Shown: in pieces, positions 11,027-22,596 of the stretch
How the letters are laid out: each line of letters opens with the position of its first letter
Numbering within the stretch: the first letter of the stretch is position 1
DNA from: Termitomyces sp. T153
Taxonomy: Eukaryota > Basidiomycota > Agaricomycetes > Agaricales > Lyophyllaceae
NCBI GenBank assembly: GCA_018296165.2
Contig: JACKQL020000036.1
Coordinates: 62,001-126,000, forward strand
Length of the DNA: 64,000 nucleotides
Reading direction: 5' to 3'
The notes under the pieces: generated by a model
Told to the model about the DNA's origin: nothing
Databases searched by the model: none
Seen by the model: the letters and a program-made list of their open reading frames with translations, nothing else
Translations under genes and position numbers: made by a program

Positions 11027-12050
11027 TTATTGATACAATGTAGTGCACATTGATTGGTCTGTTACAGATATATCGTCGTCACTGATAGACAACGTGAATT
11101 TGACGACGGATGAACCTGATTTTCGTAGCAACATAGCAAATTGTACGAGTCCACCTTGCGTTTCGAAAGAGTTGCACCGTACATCCGTGTCAATATTTTG
11201 CAGAGTAATGTGCGAAGTCAGACTTGGCATACTCTTAGGGTGCGGAAGGAGCATGTTGATTTCCGTACTTTGATTTGACTGGGCGAGACGTAGACTAGGA
11301 AGTGTTGGGAATGGTTGAAGATGCTGCCGATAAAAGGAAGGGGCGCTGTTGTTGAGGGAATGTAAACCCCAATTTGTCATGATTATCAGCGGTCGATGGG
11401 TACGACTGAAGGATTCAAGAGCTAGAAGCATATGGTGTAAAGATGTTACATGCTTTGATCCTGGTTGTATGTGGGACGTCAAGGAGCTCCTCATTTGTTC
11501 GGCAACAAAACGATCAGGCCAGTAGCGAGAGCTCACGGAATCGATAGCGACGATACCAATGTTCTGTCTGGAGAATTGGCTTGAATGATGTCTGGCAAGA
11601 TGCGAGAGTGTTGCAGCAAGCTCCAGGGTAGAAGAGGGTTTAAATATAAGTAGCCTCTTTAGCGATTGCTGGGCGACGGACTCGGCAGCCGATGCGTTGA
11701 GACCGCCCGCGCGCGTTAGACGACTAAGGAGTAGGTGGTTCAGACGGATGATATTGAAAGAGTGATCCATGTCGAAAACAACCGCAACGTCAGCCCATCC
11801 AGCGTGTTGAGAGGGCAATATGCAGTCAATAATCAGGTGGAAGAGCAGGTGTGTTTTTCCTGACGATGGGCCACCTTGTATTTCAACAATATCTCCGCGA
11901 CCGAGGGAAGAGCCTAGGATATGGGGGCCATTTGGGGTTGCTTGCTCAGAATATACCTGGGCCAGAAGCTGGAAGAGATTATGGAGGAGGAGGGAGGGCA
12001 GCAGACAGACACACCTCGGCGAGAGACTCTGTGTGGATGTCGGCTAACAT
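11027..12050 (-). CDS. XRCC2: XRCC2-type RAD51 paralogue
   Basis: A RecA/RAD51-fold ATPase of homologous recombination repair. Two exons (12015-12050 and 11027-11968) join in phase 0 to 325 residues, slightly longer than human XRCC2 at 280. The first exon codes for MLADIHTESLAE. The Walker A motif GGPSSGKT is at residues 44-51, and a Walker B-like hydrophobic run ending in Asp (DVAVVFDMD) is at about 72-80. In the family XRCC2 acts with other RAD51 paralogues in the nucleus. The C-terminal third is less conserved. The gene is head-to-head with the coiled-coil gene, with 176 bp between start codons. Confusion with another RAD51 paralogue is possible but less likely given the overall layout. 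Confidence 0.8.
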
Positions 12051-12226
12051 ACACAAGTGCAATGATCGGGCCACCGCTTGATGGAAACCGTCTGAAAACG
12101 CACGCCTCCTGCTAACAACCTTTCTCTAGATGCCCTCTTTTTTTGCCAACCTCGAGTAGTCCTTGACAGACCCTCCACGATCTCTAACGCCCATCAATTA
12201 CGACCCCGACCATAGCGGCTGCCTCA

Positions 12227-14625
12227 ATGGCCACATCCACCGCCCGAGCACCACCTCCTGCTCGCCGTCCTGTTTCTGCATCGCCCACACCTTCTGCCAG
12301 GGGCCCCTCGGCCCGATCTTCAGTCTCACCTCGACCACCATCTTCCCTAAATTCCGCTTCTGGAAGCCGCCGCGTGTCATCATTAAAGACTGCGTCAGCA
12401 GGCGAAACTGCCGAAAGTTTGTCCGCTTCTCTCAAGCAAGAGACAGACCAGAAGGAACAGGTATGCTCTTCCATCCACGGCCGCTGCTATCGTTAAGTAA
12501 CGAACTGCTGTCACTAGCTCCTTGTTCAGGTCCAGAACAAGGACCAAATAATTGCAAGCCTCACGACCGAGAACAACGAGCTGACATCTGCCCTCGGTGC
12601 TGCAGAAACTCGCCTTAATGAGCTTTATGCAGAACAGTCCCGATCTGAGCTTGATTTGGCTCAGCGAATAGACGTAGCTGAGAAGCTTAGATCCCAAGTG
12701 CGCGACTTGGAAAAAGAGAAAAGGGAACTTCAGCGCCGGTACAACGAACAAGTATGGCATGAACTGATTTTCCGATAAATTTAATCATGAGATATCCTCA
12801 TTAGACCGAAACGTTTGAAGCAGAGCGGCAAGCCTTTTACGACAATGAGCAGCATCTCAAGTCACGTATCCAGTCTCTTACCCAGGCTCGCAAACAGGCT
12901 GAGCCAACTCTTATTAACCTCGCACCCGACGTAGAATTCGAGAACGAAGAAGACGAAGCGAATGGTCTCAAACCTGATCCTAGCCCATCAACCTCAACCC
13001 GACACGATATCAGTGATCCGGATACCGAGCCAGCGGAGATGACTTCACTCAGGCTTGAGCTTTCTACACTCTCCACCTCTTACTCCTCGCTGCAAAGTAC
13101 ATTGATTCTTTTGCAAACTCAACTTGTTGATTTGAAGCGAGTCAACAACGAACTTCAGGAGGAGAATGAGAGCTATATGATACTCTTGAGGGAGAAAACG
13201 CTGAGCGGTCAATTCGACCTCATGCGTCAAGTTGGTGGTGGGAATAGTAGTGATGGAGACGACGACGACGACCACACAGGTGGCACGGACGTTGGGAGTC
13301 TCCGCAGCACCGCTAGGAGTACTCTGGACAGAGTCGAAGAGGAGGTCTCAGAAGACAATCTTGAGCATAACCTCAACTTCGACGCAAAGAGTGTGGACTC
13401 GACATCCCGCCAGAGCAGTAGGCATGGCCGCAGGCGAACTATCTCTACCGGCCCAACACGTGGAGAGTCTTTGGCTGATCTCCCCATTACTGGTCCCGGT
13501 CTCGATCTTGCTGCAGAACTTGGACGCGCCGAGAATAAGGATATTCTGGATAGCAATGCTTTCGAGGAGCGTTCGATCCACAGTGGCAAAGGCAAACGTA
13601 ACAAGAAAAATCTTGATGGGCCCAAGGTATCGTCAAACTCTACTGGTGGTATCGAATCTAGTGGTTCTTTGAACGACCTAGATGCGCTTCGTACTGAGGT
13701 TAAGTCTCTCAGAGACGCCAACAAGGCGCTTTCGCTCTATGCATCGAAAATCATTGATCGCATTATCTCCCAAGAAGGTTTCGAACACGTCCTTGCAGTT
13801 GATTACGAGAAACAACCTTCAACGACCGGATCGGATTCGCCTTCTCAACCTTCCAACACTCGACCACAATCTATCCTCGTAGGCCGCTCGACATCAAGCC
13901 CGATGCCAGAGACGCGGGTCCACTCGCCACCCCTTAATCCACCAAATCCCAAGATCCAGCGTCGTTCGCTTTCCTTTGACTGGAAAAACTTTTCTCTCTT
14001 CCATACCCAAGCTGAAAAGAAATCGGATACCAATCTGCGCCCCCTTACACTCAAGCCTGGTGGTGCTCCCGTCACTGGTGCACGTAAACTTGATAACCAA
14101 GAAGACGAAGAGGATCGCAAGGAGAGGGAGCGGATGAATGCGACGATGAAGTTGATGGGGATACAACCACCAACGCCTACCCAGATTACTCCATCCTTCT
14201 CATTCCCTGCATCTCCCGCCATGCAACGTGCAGATTCCACTGCGTCTTCTACTTCAACTCCACAACCTACTGCTACAAGCAACAAACGGTTTTCGTGGTT
14301 TGGACCAAAGCCAGCGACGAACTCAGATGTCTCTTCGATTGAATCAGCGAGTTCTTCCATGGACAGATCGACTCAATCTGGCGTCGGGTTGGGTATTCCC
14401 AATCTCACTCGGGGAGCATTGGAACAAGCAGAGGCTGAAAGCTCTCTGGCGGCTTTGGATGCGCACGAACGCAATTTGAGCGCGGAGATTGCGCGCGGAG
14501 CTGGTGGAGGGTTTACAGAAATAGTTCCCAGAGTTGGAGGCAGACGCAACCGCAGAAGTGCGGGTGGTAGCAGTGCCAGCACCGTATGGAGTGCTGGTAT
14601 GAGTGGTAATGGTGAAGATGACTGA
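12227..14625 (+). CDS. Conserved fungal coiled-coil protein of unknown function
   Basis: Three exons (12227-12460, 12530-12751, 12805-14625) all join in phase 0 to 758 residues. The N-terminus is Ala/Pro/Ser/Arg-rich and looks disordered. A coiled coil follows through exons 2 and 3, with heptad-like runs such as LEKEKRELQRRYNEQ and LLQTQLVDLKRVNNELQEEN. The middle and end are low-complexity, Ser/Thr/Pro-rich and acidic in places (DGDDDDDH). A second short helix lies around LRTEVKSLRDANKALSLYA. No catalytic motif is visible. The pattern suits a scaffold or cytoskeletal or septation-related protein, but I do not recognise a named family with confidence. Confidence 0.8.
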
Positions 14626-15036
14626 ATAAATCCGCCCTAGTAGAACCACAGGATTCGCAATTCTTTGCGTATACCCATATTACCATTTCCTAATAATTTC
14701 AATTAATTCATGCTTTTTTCTGGGCTTTTTTCAAAATTCATGGTTGGAAGATGTTTATATATATTTATCAATCTTATAACCCCACCTCTGAATGCAACCT
14801 ACAAACTAGCTAGTCGTCGTTGTTCAAAAGGCAGGTCCAAATTTGAATTAAACGAAATTGTACGATCTTCCGAACATCACGTGTCGAAAACCCAACACCT
14901 TTTGTATCGAATCTCGAGTCTTGCAATGGTTGGTTGCTCACAAAACTTTGATCTTCGTCACTTTTTACTACAATGACTGTAGACATCTACTGGGGTGGCT
15001 GATTTACCAGCCGATACAATCGAGTTTGCGCATAAA
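14626..15036. other. Intergenic segment upstream of the ankyrin gene
   Basis: About 410 bp with no clear gene. It contains the 3' region of the coiled-coil gene and the promoter of the ankyrin gene. An upstream 5' exon of the ankyrin gene could lie here: sequence after a TAG acceptor-like site at about 14983 is open in frame (TSTGVADLPADTIEFAHK) into the first ankyrin unit. Confidence 0.4.
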
Positions 15037-15482
15037 ATGTTCGAAGCAGCACGGTCTGGAAATGCAGAGCTTCTTCTGGCTGCCATCGACGCTAGATTGC
15101 CAGTGAATCTCACCAATGATAAAGGTTCTTCCATTTCCAACTTTTCACATAGCGATTGAGACGCATGCGATAGCTAGGAAATACCCTATTAATGTTGGCA
15201 GCCTATGCAGGCCACACTGGGCTTACGAAGGAACTGCTCAAGCGAGGTGCAGATCCCAATCGAATAAATGATCTTGGCCAGTCGATTGTTGCGGGTGCAG
15301 TTTTCAAGGCGCACGACGAGATAGTACGAGCATTGCTTGAGAAAGGAGCTGATCCACGCGCTGGAACTCCAAATGCCATTCAAGCGGCGCATATGTTCGG
15401 AAGGAAAGAATTGATGGAAGTCTTAGGTACAAAAGAAGGCGACATAGGCCTCGAAGTACCAACCCCTCCAAGTACTCATTGA
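15037..15482 (+). CDS. Small ankyrin-repeat protein
   Basis: Two exons (15037-15124 and 15178-15482) join in frame to about 130 residues with three ankyrin-like units: EAARSGNAELLLAAIDARLP, then GNTLLMLAAYAGHTGLTKEL with LLKRGADPNRIN, then a unit with ALLEKGADPRAGTP. Ankyrin repeats mediate protein binding, so no enzymatic role is implied. The start is uncertain: ATG 15037 (MFEAARSG) is the first usable methionine, but the frame stays open about 50 bp upstream to a possible splice acceptor, so an extra 5' exon is likely. The family resembles small standalone ankyrin proteins such as yeast YAR1-type, but I do not assign it. Confidence 0.7.
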
Positions 15483-15584
15483 GGTAGATGAGTCTTGTTG
15501 ATAATTTAAATAAAAAATGAAACAGCACTTCTGTAGGTTGTGGGGCGTAAAGACTAGGCTAAGATAACAGAATAACCAAACAAG

Positions 15585-16387
15585 TCAGTGTGGGTCTCGC
15601 TTGACAAGTGTATTTTGAGCATGAGTCCGTATTGTCTGAAACGGATTGCTAGCAAAATCTGGATTGGCAAGGATCAAAGGATGCCGAACTCGTTCCATTT
15701 GTCTAATAACGGTTATTAGAAGATACGTTTAAGCGATAAATCACGTTTGACATACAAAGCACACTTCCGCTGTGCGTTTGAGAGTGGTGCTTTCTTGCCT
15801 TCCCCGATCATTCCAGGTTTTAAGTGTTGTTTAGGTTGAAGCTCGGTGTACGATGTCTTTTTCATCTCGGGTTGCTCAACAAGTGTTGATATGTCTTGAT
15901 CCAGAGCCGCAATGGCTGACTGCATGTCGCTTAACCCGTTCGCGATCTGTTCTTTCGCCTTGCGTTTCAACCGACGGGCGTGCGATTTGGAGTATGGCGA
16001 GCTAGATATTTCCAGTCCTTTGAAAAGAGTGTTCTTGTGAATTCTTTCAATCGAGAAGTTATCGTACGTTGCATAAATGCATCATGCTTTGCCTGCATTT
16101 TCTCTTTCTTCTTCAGCGCTGGGTAGACTTCTGGGTGAGACAAACTCTGCAATATCTCAGAACCCTGGAGCGAGATTAGTACAATGATAAACGCCAGCAT
16201 TGAAGATCTCACGGATGGCTCAGTCGAAGCCCCGATAACTACATGCTCAACGGCATTATCCTGGACTGCGAACCTACGACTTCTTAGCTTGACTGAGGGT
16301 TCATGACCTCCAATACGTTTGCGGCGTTCTTTGGGCTAATCTCTTCCTTCAGTTACGCTCACAGTTTTCTCAGCGTTTGCTTACCAT
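15585..16387 (-). CDS. SLX9: SLX9-like ribosome biogenesis protein
   Basis: Slx9 is a small nucleolar protein of 40S pre-ribosome assembly and export. Five exons were joined by hand: the ATG alone (16385-16387), then PKERRKRIGGHEPSVKLRSR, then GSEILQSLSHPEVYPALKKK to FMQ, then RLEISSSPYSKSHARRLKRK through the family core GLSDMQSAIAALDQDI, IGEGKKAPLSNAQRK, and a last exon QMERVRHPLILANPDF ending NPFQTIRTHAQNTL. The product is about 200 residues, as expected for the family. The C-terminal signature (PLSNAQRK...ER.RHPLI...NPFQTIRTH) is the strongest evidence. The first coding exon consists only of the start codon (intron 16336-16384). It lies between the ankyrin gene, with which it is convergent, and the SLC35F5-like gene on the same strand. 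Confidence 0.8.
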
Positions 16388-16604
16388 GATGGCTTAGGAT
16401 GGTTTGGGATTATTTATTTCCTTACGCCGGTAGCACGCGACCAACCAAATTTGAACGTCCCTATTGACCCTTGCCTCGAGCTCCTCAGACCCACAACCTT
16501 TCATTGCAAAATATTCTTTAGATACTTCTCAAAGGATCTCAAAGTGTAAGCATATACAGAGGGGTCTGCTATACATCTAAATTATTATATTGATGTCTAA
16601 TTTA

Positions 16605-18104
16605 TTATATTAATGGGTCAACTCCCATTGAGGTATCATGATCATCTAATTTCACCGAGCGAATTCTGGCATCATCTAGTCCAACCATGACGAAACTGAA
16701 CACAACGATCAAGGCACCAATGAGGACCAAAAAATGTACAGTCTTGCCAAATAATAGATCACCGATGACGGCGAGAGGTAATGTAAGGCTGAGGCCAATA
16801 GTAACTACCAAAGGGGTGGTCTTCAACATGGCAATAACATAGAGGTAGTCGCTGGACAGGGTGATAAACATCTGAAAAGTTGTATTAGTTGACTAGTGCA
16901 CATTGAGGAATGACGACGCTGACGTTGAAGATGATGGCCTTGATCGATACACTTGAAGTCGGTAACCCAAATGATTCTATTCCTAATATGTGAAGAACAA
17001 CTCCGACGACCCAGCATGTCAGGACGTTATATAGACCGACAAAGCCGAAGAATAGTTGCATGTCAATTCTGGACTCGAAATGTATGCGGACCTTGAGTAA
17101 AGTCACATAAAGGCCATATACGATTGCAGATACGAGTGCCAGAAAATCGCCCCAAAGCAAATTCGTTGGTTTGGATTCAAGAGTAGATGAAGAATCAGAA
17201 AGGGAGACCAGGACAACTCCAGCAAAGCTTCAAAATAGACATTGATCACCCAAAACCCATGAAGGAGAAGTCAAAAAGAAAAACCTTAAGAAGACAGCGA
17301 TAACTTTGACAAATGTCAAGGTTTCAACGTGAAATACTCGGCCAACTAACAAAGTAGATAGACCTGTCATTTGGGAAGCAATTAGAGGTATCCTTTCATC
17401 ATAGATTGTGAACACACCACTCATACTGGACAAGATTGTTGCGCTGGCCACGCTGGTATAATCGAGTGCGGCGTTCAGGCTCCAATTAGCGACGAACCAC
17501 AAAAAACAGAACACAAAGGCTAGTTCTCTGGTTTCCCTGACAGTCAACGGGGGTAAACCCTGAAGAAAGATAGTGGGAACCCGAGGATAAATCATTATTG
17601 AGAACATACCTCGCCAGCGGGCGGGGTATGTACAAGTCCTACTGCCTCGTACCCTCTTTCTGTTTCCAATATGAGCAAAAGGAGAGTTTAGACGCATGGA
17701 CAGCCCTCACGTCCTTCCACCCGCCGTTTGAAAGCATAGGGAATGAGATAGAGCAGGAAAGAACTAGTGTTCAGGTATGTTACACTATATCCTACAGTCA
17801 GAAGCAGCCCCGAGACTAAAGATCTTTACTCACAGGAAAGGTTTGTGGAAACCATCTTCAAAGATATCCTGCATTGCAATTGCAAAGGAATGTTAGCTCA
17901 GGTATCTGAGAGATGAAGCATCCCAACCTGGGTCACGAAATTGGAGGCAGTCCATAGGAATACAACAATCAAGAGAAGCACAATGCCTAGAACATAATCG
18001 CGCTGTTCAAGGAACATCTGAATGGCGGTATGCGACTTGACTCGCAGTTTGAAAAGTGACCTGAATATGGAGGGGCAGGAAGGGCTACCCGCTGGAGGCT
18101 CCAT
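16605..18104 (-). CDS. SLC35F5/Thi74-like drug/metabolite transporter family membrane protein
   Basis: A multi-span transporter of the EamA/DMT superfamily. About eight exons join in frame: MEPPAGSPSCPSI...LGIVLLLIVVFLWTASNFV, DIFEDGFHKPFL, VTYLNTSSFLLYLIPYAFKR, a helix pair FCFLWFVANWSLNAALDYTS with VASATILSSMSG, LLVGRVFHVETLTFVKV, SFAGVVLVSLSDSSS, NLLWGDFLALVSAIVYGLY then FFGFVGLYNVLTCWV, and a last exon MFITLSSDYLYVIAMLKTTP with LPLAVIGDLLFGKTVHF. About ten hydrophobic helices are expected, giving roughly 390 residues. The motif order matches the SLC35F5/YML018C/Thi74 group, placed on vacuolar or mitochondrial membranes in yeast. The substrate is unknown. All joins keep frame, so the gene looks functional. 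Confidence 0.75.
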
Positions 18105-18337
18105 GATGGCGAAAAAAGGCAGCCACCCTTCAAAAAGACATAACACTGACTTCTAAAGTAACTTTTGGACCATACTTAACTACAATAATTAACAAACACG
18201 TGCCCATTATCCAGGCTCGGTAATAGTGATGTTCACTGACTTGCCCAGCTGATCCAGCTTCCATATTCGACAAAACGTGCATACATGAGGTGAATAGATA
18301 AGAAGAAAATACATCTCCACTCTGGTGAAGTGGCAAG

Positions 18338-19645
18338 TTATGCTTGCGAGCGCATTGGCGCAGCTGAACGATATTTGACCTTTTCAAATATCCTGAACAG
18401 ACTAATGATTAAGTTTGTACAGTATGCCAGAAGGCCAATGGCGACAAGGCATATCAAGGCGAGTTGATAGTCACATATGCGATCGCCAACGCCGCTCTCA
18501 GAGCTGGGTAAAGCGCTCGGAGGACGAGGGAGCTCATTATACCAAGAGATGCTTGAAGGCGATGCGCATGGGATGAGGGAAGTGAAGAAATTATCAAAAC
18601 AGAGGGAGAGCGCAGCAGACCAGGCACAAATGAAGAGAACCTCGGAAAGTGTATAGGTCAATTTACCGGAAGTCCGCCAAAGGCCAAGAGGGCGGCCGAA
18701 ATACTCGAGCTGGCGAATTGTTGGTTAAGCAGGAGAAGCATCATGGTACATGCTCATGAAACATACGTAGATAGCGATCATCACATGAACCAGAGTCAAC
18801 GGGGCAAAAATGATTACAACCGTCCTGCGAAGTCAAAAATTGAGCAAAATTGCACCAAATGGGTTCTTTGATAAGCTTACGGCGAGCTTCCTACCGCTCC
18901 CATACTATGCGCCACCATTTCTATTACCCGAATACGTATGGCAACCGCGAGAGCGGACGTAGTGAACGTTATGTTTATTAAACGAAAGAGCTGGATGCGC
19001 AGATTAGTGCTAGTCGCTCTGGATGGGCAGACAGGGTCGTACCAAAGGAACATAGGTGTTAGAAAGAATGAACACTCGGAAACGTTTACGCCTTCTGTGC
19101 CACTTACTTGTGCTCTTTTCACTTCCATTGGATTCATCTGATACACCAAGACCATAGGAATTCTCTCTGGACAAATGATTGCGTACGGGACCCTGCGCAG
19201 CCGTTCGAGGGGACCATGGGTCGTCCCATCCAGGAGTTATGTTATGTGATAACGTGTATGGTGCTGTCGGTGGAGATGGTAGCTGGAGGGCCCAGTCATG
19301 ATTATGGGGCTGACCAAGTTCAGCATCCTTGTTCTTGTCTCTACCGGCGGGTATTGCAGTTTCACGTGCAGTAGGGGCTGCGGGGAGCCAGATGTCTCTA
19401 ATGCTTTTCTTCTCTGGCTTGGCTGTGGTAGGGCCAGTACTGCTGGAATGCGGTAGTTGTCTAGGAGTACGAAGTAGAGTAAATGTCCACCAGCGAGATG
19501 GGGGATCCTCGGAATTGGTCAAATAAGAAGCAGCGTCGGAGAGACGGGGGTCTGTGCCGTGCGGGGCGTCTGTTATTGAAGCACGATCCTTAGGGGACGG
19601 GGGCTCGTCACGAGCCCATGCTAGAGGACTGTGGGATGAGTCCAA
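18338..19645 (-). CDS. Four-helix membrane protein, SRF1-like (regulator of phospholipase D)
   Basis: Four exons join in frame. Exon 1 (from 19645) codes for a long hydrophilic N-terminus rich in Pro/Ser/Thr (MDSSHSPLAWARDEPPSPKD...) ending in a basic patch HRRRKRFRVFILSNTYVPL. The rest carries four hydrophobic helices: LFRLINITFTTSALAVAIRI, TVVIIFAPLTLVHVMIAIYL followed by EYFGRPLGLWRTSGKL, LSEVLFICAWSAALSLCFDN, and LALICLVAIGLLAYCTNLII ending in SLFRIFEKVKY. This layout resembles the fungal Srf1 family, which regulates the Spo14 phospholipase D in yeast. The assignment rests on remembered resemblance and is tentative. It is head-to-head with the FAM192A-like gene, with 195 bp between start codons. 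Confidence 0.6.
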
Positions 19646-19840
19646 TGAATGCTACGGCGGACAATCAAGGCGACAAACGAGGGGTGGTTACCACGGTGGT
19701 GACGGGGGGCGGGCGTCGGGCGGGCGTGCTTGGAGCGTGCTGGACACTTGCACTAGAAGGCGACGTCAACGATGGACGATGGCGGGAGGAGACAGACATG
19801 GCATTGCCAGCCTCCATCCGTCACGCAAGTCACATCACCA

Positions 19841-20692
19841 ATGGACGACTCCTCCGTCATACCCTCCCTCTCCGCAGGCGTCGTGGGCTCCCGTTTCGTG
19901 ACTGAGACCGAGTTGGACACTGCAAAAGCCCGCCGCGAAGAGCAATGGAAGGCAGCTTATGCAAGGCTAGGCCAGGAGCCACCTCCGCGCCAACAAGATG
20001 ACTCCTATGATGGTCGCAGTCTTGCTGAAGTGAGCATTACCCCGTAACTCCACAGCCAGTCGTATATTGACTTTCTGCAATGGATCGTCGAATGATCAAA
20101 TAGAAACTCGCTGCCAACAAGGTGCTTTTCGTTCTATGCAACAGTCTGCACCACTCTAATATTTCTCAAGATCGCGAAACAAGAAGAATGGGAGGAGAAG
20201 ACAAAACTAGGCAAGCAGTGTGATAGCAAATTCTTATATCTGACCGACTTTGACACCGGCAGCTAATCAATTCCGAGCCCTCGAAGAGGATGAAATAATG
20301 TTTCTTGATTCTGTGAGGGAGCGTCAGGAGGCAGAGGAACGTTTACGGAAAGAACAAGATGGCGAAGAAGTCAAGAATTTTAGAGAGTAAAGCTTTCGAC
20401 TGACTTAAAGGATTCATTTTTGACTGTTCCTAGAGCTATCGCAGCGAGGACAAGTGCTTCCAACAACCCTCCACCGCTTATCGAAGCTTCGGCATCGGAG
20501 CTCAAGTCCAAGGCGCCTGCAGTTATGTCCACGATCAAGAAAGATGCCAAAAAGTCTCTCAAGGGTGTGGTTGTCAAACGAAAGTTGAAACCTACTACTG
20601 ACAAAACCAAGCCGGCTCCATCCCCTGGCACGTCATCTGTCGACGACACTGGACCACCAGACCCTAAACGACAGAAGACGTCTGCATCATGA
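19841..20692 (+). CDS. FAM192A/NIP30-domain protein (PSME3-interacting protein homologue)
   Basis: Five exons code for about 200 residues. Exon 1 gives the NIP30 domain start SRFVTETELDTAKARREEQW and DSYDGRSLAE. An 18-bp micro-exon (20104-20121) gives KLAANK. Exon 3 gives IAKQEEWEEKTKL. Exon 4 gives NQFRALEEDEIMFLDSVRER, the hallmark of the family. Exon 5 is a Lys/Ser/Pro-rich tail ending PKRQKTSAS with nuclear-signal character. The intron at 20211-20262 begins GCAAGC and ends CAG, a GC-AG intron. In animals the family binds the proteasome activator PA28-gamma in the nucleus. In fungi the role is unknown, so function here is only a family-level statement. Confidence 0.75.
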
Positions 20693-20805
20693 CAATGTAT
20701 AATATATGTCTATAATGTAGACTTGGGCCAAGACGGTCTCTTTACGACTGAAGTATCGGACCCATACCGCAGCAAATTAAGACCAAATGGGTTTGCTAGA
20801 TCTAT

Positions 20806-22462
20806 CTATCTACGAGTCACAGGGCTTGGTGTAGGAGTCCATCTTACCCTATTGAGCTCCTTATCTTTGACCTTCGCGTCACTGTCCCATCCAGCGGATC
20901 TGTCCATGGCCTCAGCTCTTCGAAGTCCTGCAGTTCTCATCGTGCTTCGTTCCAACAGCCTCCTTGCAGCCGGCGTCAAATTCCCTGCTGCTTCAGAACG
21001 TCGTGGCGTCCATGATGGTGGCGCCATCGATCCTTTTGTTGTTGGAGTAGCGCGAATACCTGGTGTGCTTAGTCCAAGCAGTCCTGCTTTGGCACGTAAG
21101 CTCTTTGAAGCTTTCGTTGAGAGTTTATGTGAGATCATTTCTCGTGAGCTCATCGCCGGTATACGGAAAGGTGTGTTCGGTGGTGGAAGGGCTGGGTCAT
21201 CTTGAGAAATAATCCTGGGTGTCGCATTGAGGGTACCCCATGTCATGAGCTGTTTCATTGCGGTTGGCCCAAGTTCTGACGCAGTAGGAGAAGGTAGATT
21301 TGGTACAAGTGAAAAGTTATTGTTGGTCGGGGATTTAGGACGATCTGAGCAATCCACATAAGCAAGCCCCGGTCTTTGAGCTTGGGTATAGGGCACTTAC
21401 AAGGTGTACCAGTAATAGCTGCATCTATTCGACTTCTTGTAGGACTAGGTGGGGCTGATTGCCCGGAGCTCGACAACGAATGTTCATTTTCAGTTAATCG
21501 GGTGTTGTTGTATTTGATGACCTTTGGGTTTGCGCCAGCTTCCGGAATTCGATGGTATGGAGATTCGTCTGCGTCTGGTGGAAACATTAACGAGTTTCGC
21601 GCCTGTAAATACCCAAGAATCCGCAGGTCAGAGTGTATGTAGTGGAATACATAAGAAGACTAACCTTGAACTTCCACCCGTCTACTCCAGCCATACGTGT
21701 GTCTTTCTTCGGAGCCATAACATCCACTTCAGTCTTCTCCTGGTCAACTTTGACAAGTTGGCGTTGGTCATCTGAAGTCCGTTCCTCGGGTGGATGCACA
21801 GCCGCGTCTTTCTGTTCTGGTTCACGATCCTCTTTACAACCCTCGTCTTCCTTCTCGTCTTCGTTCCCCTTAATCAATCCTGCCACGATAGGTGCCTCTA
21901 TCACGAATTTCTCCCGTACACCCGTCAAAGGCGGCGCCTCAATCAGCATTCGCTCTCTCGCCTCAAGCATCTTGTTTCTCTGATTTTCCACCCTCTTCTG
22001 CGCCTCCCAAGCCCAACCCCACTTCTCCTTACGTTGTCTATTCTCGTCATCCAGTATTTGAGTAAAGCTCGAGTTGTCCTCCGATGTGTACTGAGCCTGA
22101 AAGGCATCAAGACTTAGATCTGTGTTGAGTCGCGGGCGTTTGGTCGGGGGTTCTCCTTGAGGTGTACGAAGTGGGGTGTCTGAAGTTTCCAAGCCGTACG
22201 GAGTCCGAGAGAAAGATTGGGGATGGAGGGGTCGAACAAAAGAGGGTCCAGGAGTACTATTTATTTGCTCGAGCCGGCGTACAGAATCATGAATCAGGTG
22301 GGGGTCTCGGGTGCGAAGAGCGTCAAGATAATTGTTGGTAGCATCAAGATGAACAAGAGAAGGGAAAAAGTCACGAGCAATAATCTGTGAAAGTGCTTCA
22401 GTGTATTCGTCTTCTTCGAGCACCACTTGGCGATTGAGTGAGCGGGCTGGTCTGTCCTCCAT
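20806..22462 (-). CDS. ESS2: ESS2/DGCR14-like spliceosome-associated protein
   Basis: ESS2 (Es2/DGCR14, Bis1 in fission yeast) is a nuclear protein linked to the spliceosomal C complex. Three exons join in frame to about 512 residues. Exon 1 (start MEDRPARSLNRQVVLEEDEY; an in-frame ATG 24 bp upstream is an alternative) has EALSQIIARDFFPSLVHLDA, the family's N-terminal signature, and later KWGWAWEAQKRVENQRNKML. Exon 2 starts ARNSLMFPPDADESPY and holds PKVIKYNNTRL, a second diagnostic motif. Exon 3 has MSSREMISHKL and STPGIRATPTTKG and ends VRWTPTPSPVTRR. An acidic Glu/Asp/Lys-rich insert lies in the middle. Its 3' end is convergent with the NIP30 gene. Confidence 0.85.
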
Positions 22463-22596
22463 GGTCGTCTGCTTCAAGTCATGCACGTATGACTCAGCAT
22501 CAAAATGTGTATATTCTACTATACTATGCGTACACTATCCATAATGTCATCATAGAAATTACAACCTGCCATACATGATCAAAAAAAATACAACTC

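Noticed and set aside
12184..13724. Minus-strand frames rich in Ser/Arg/Pro
   Set aside because: Shadows of the low-complexity coiled-coil gene on the plus strand.
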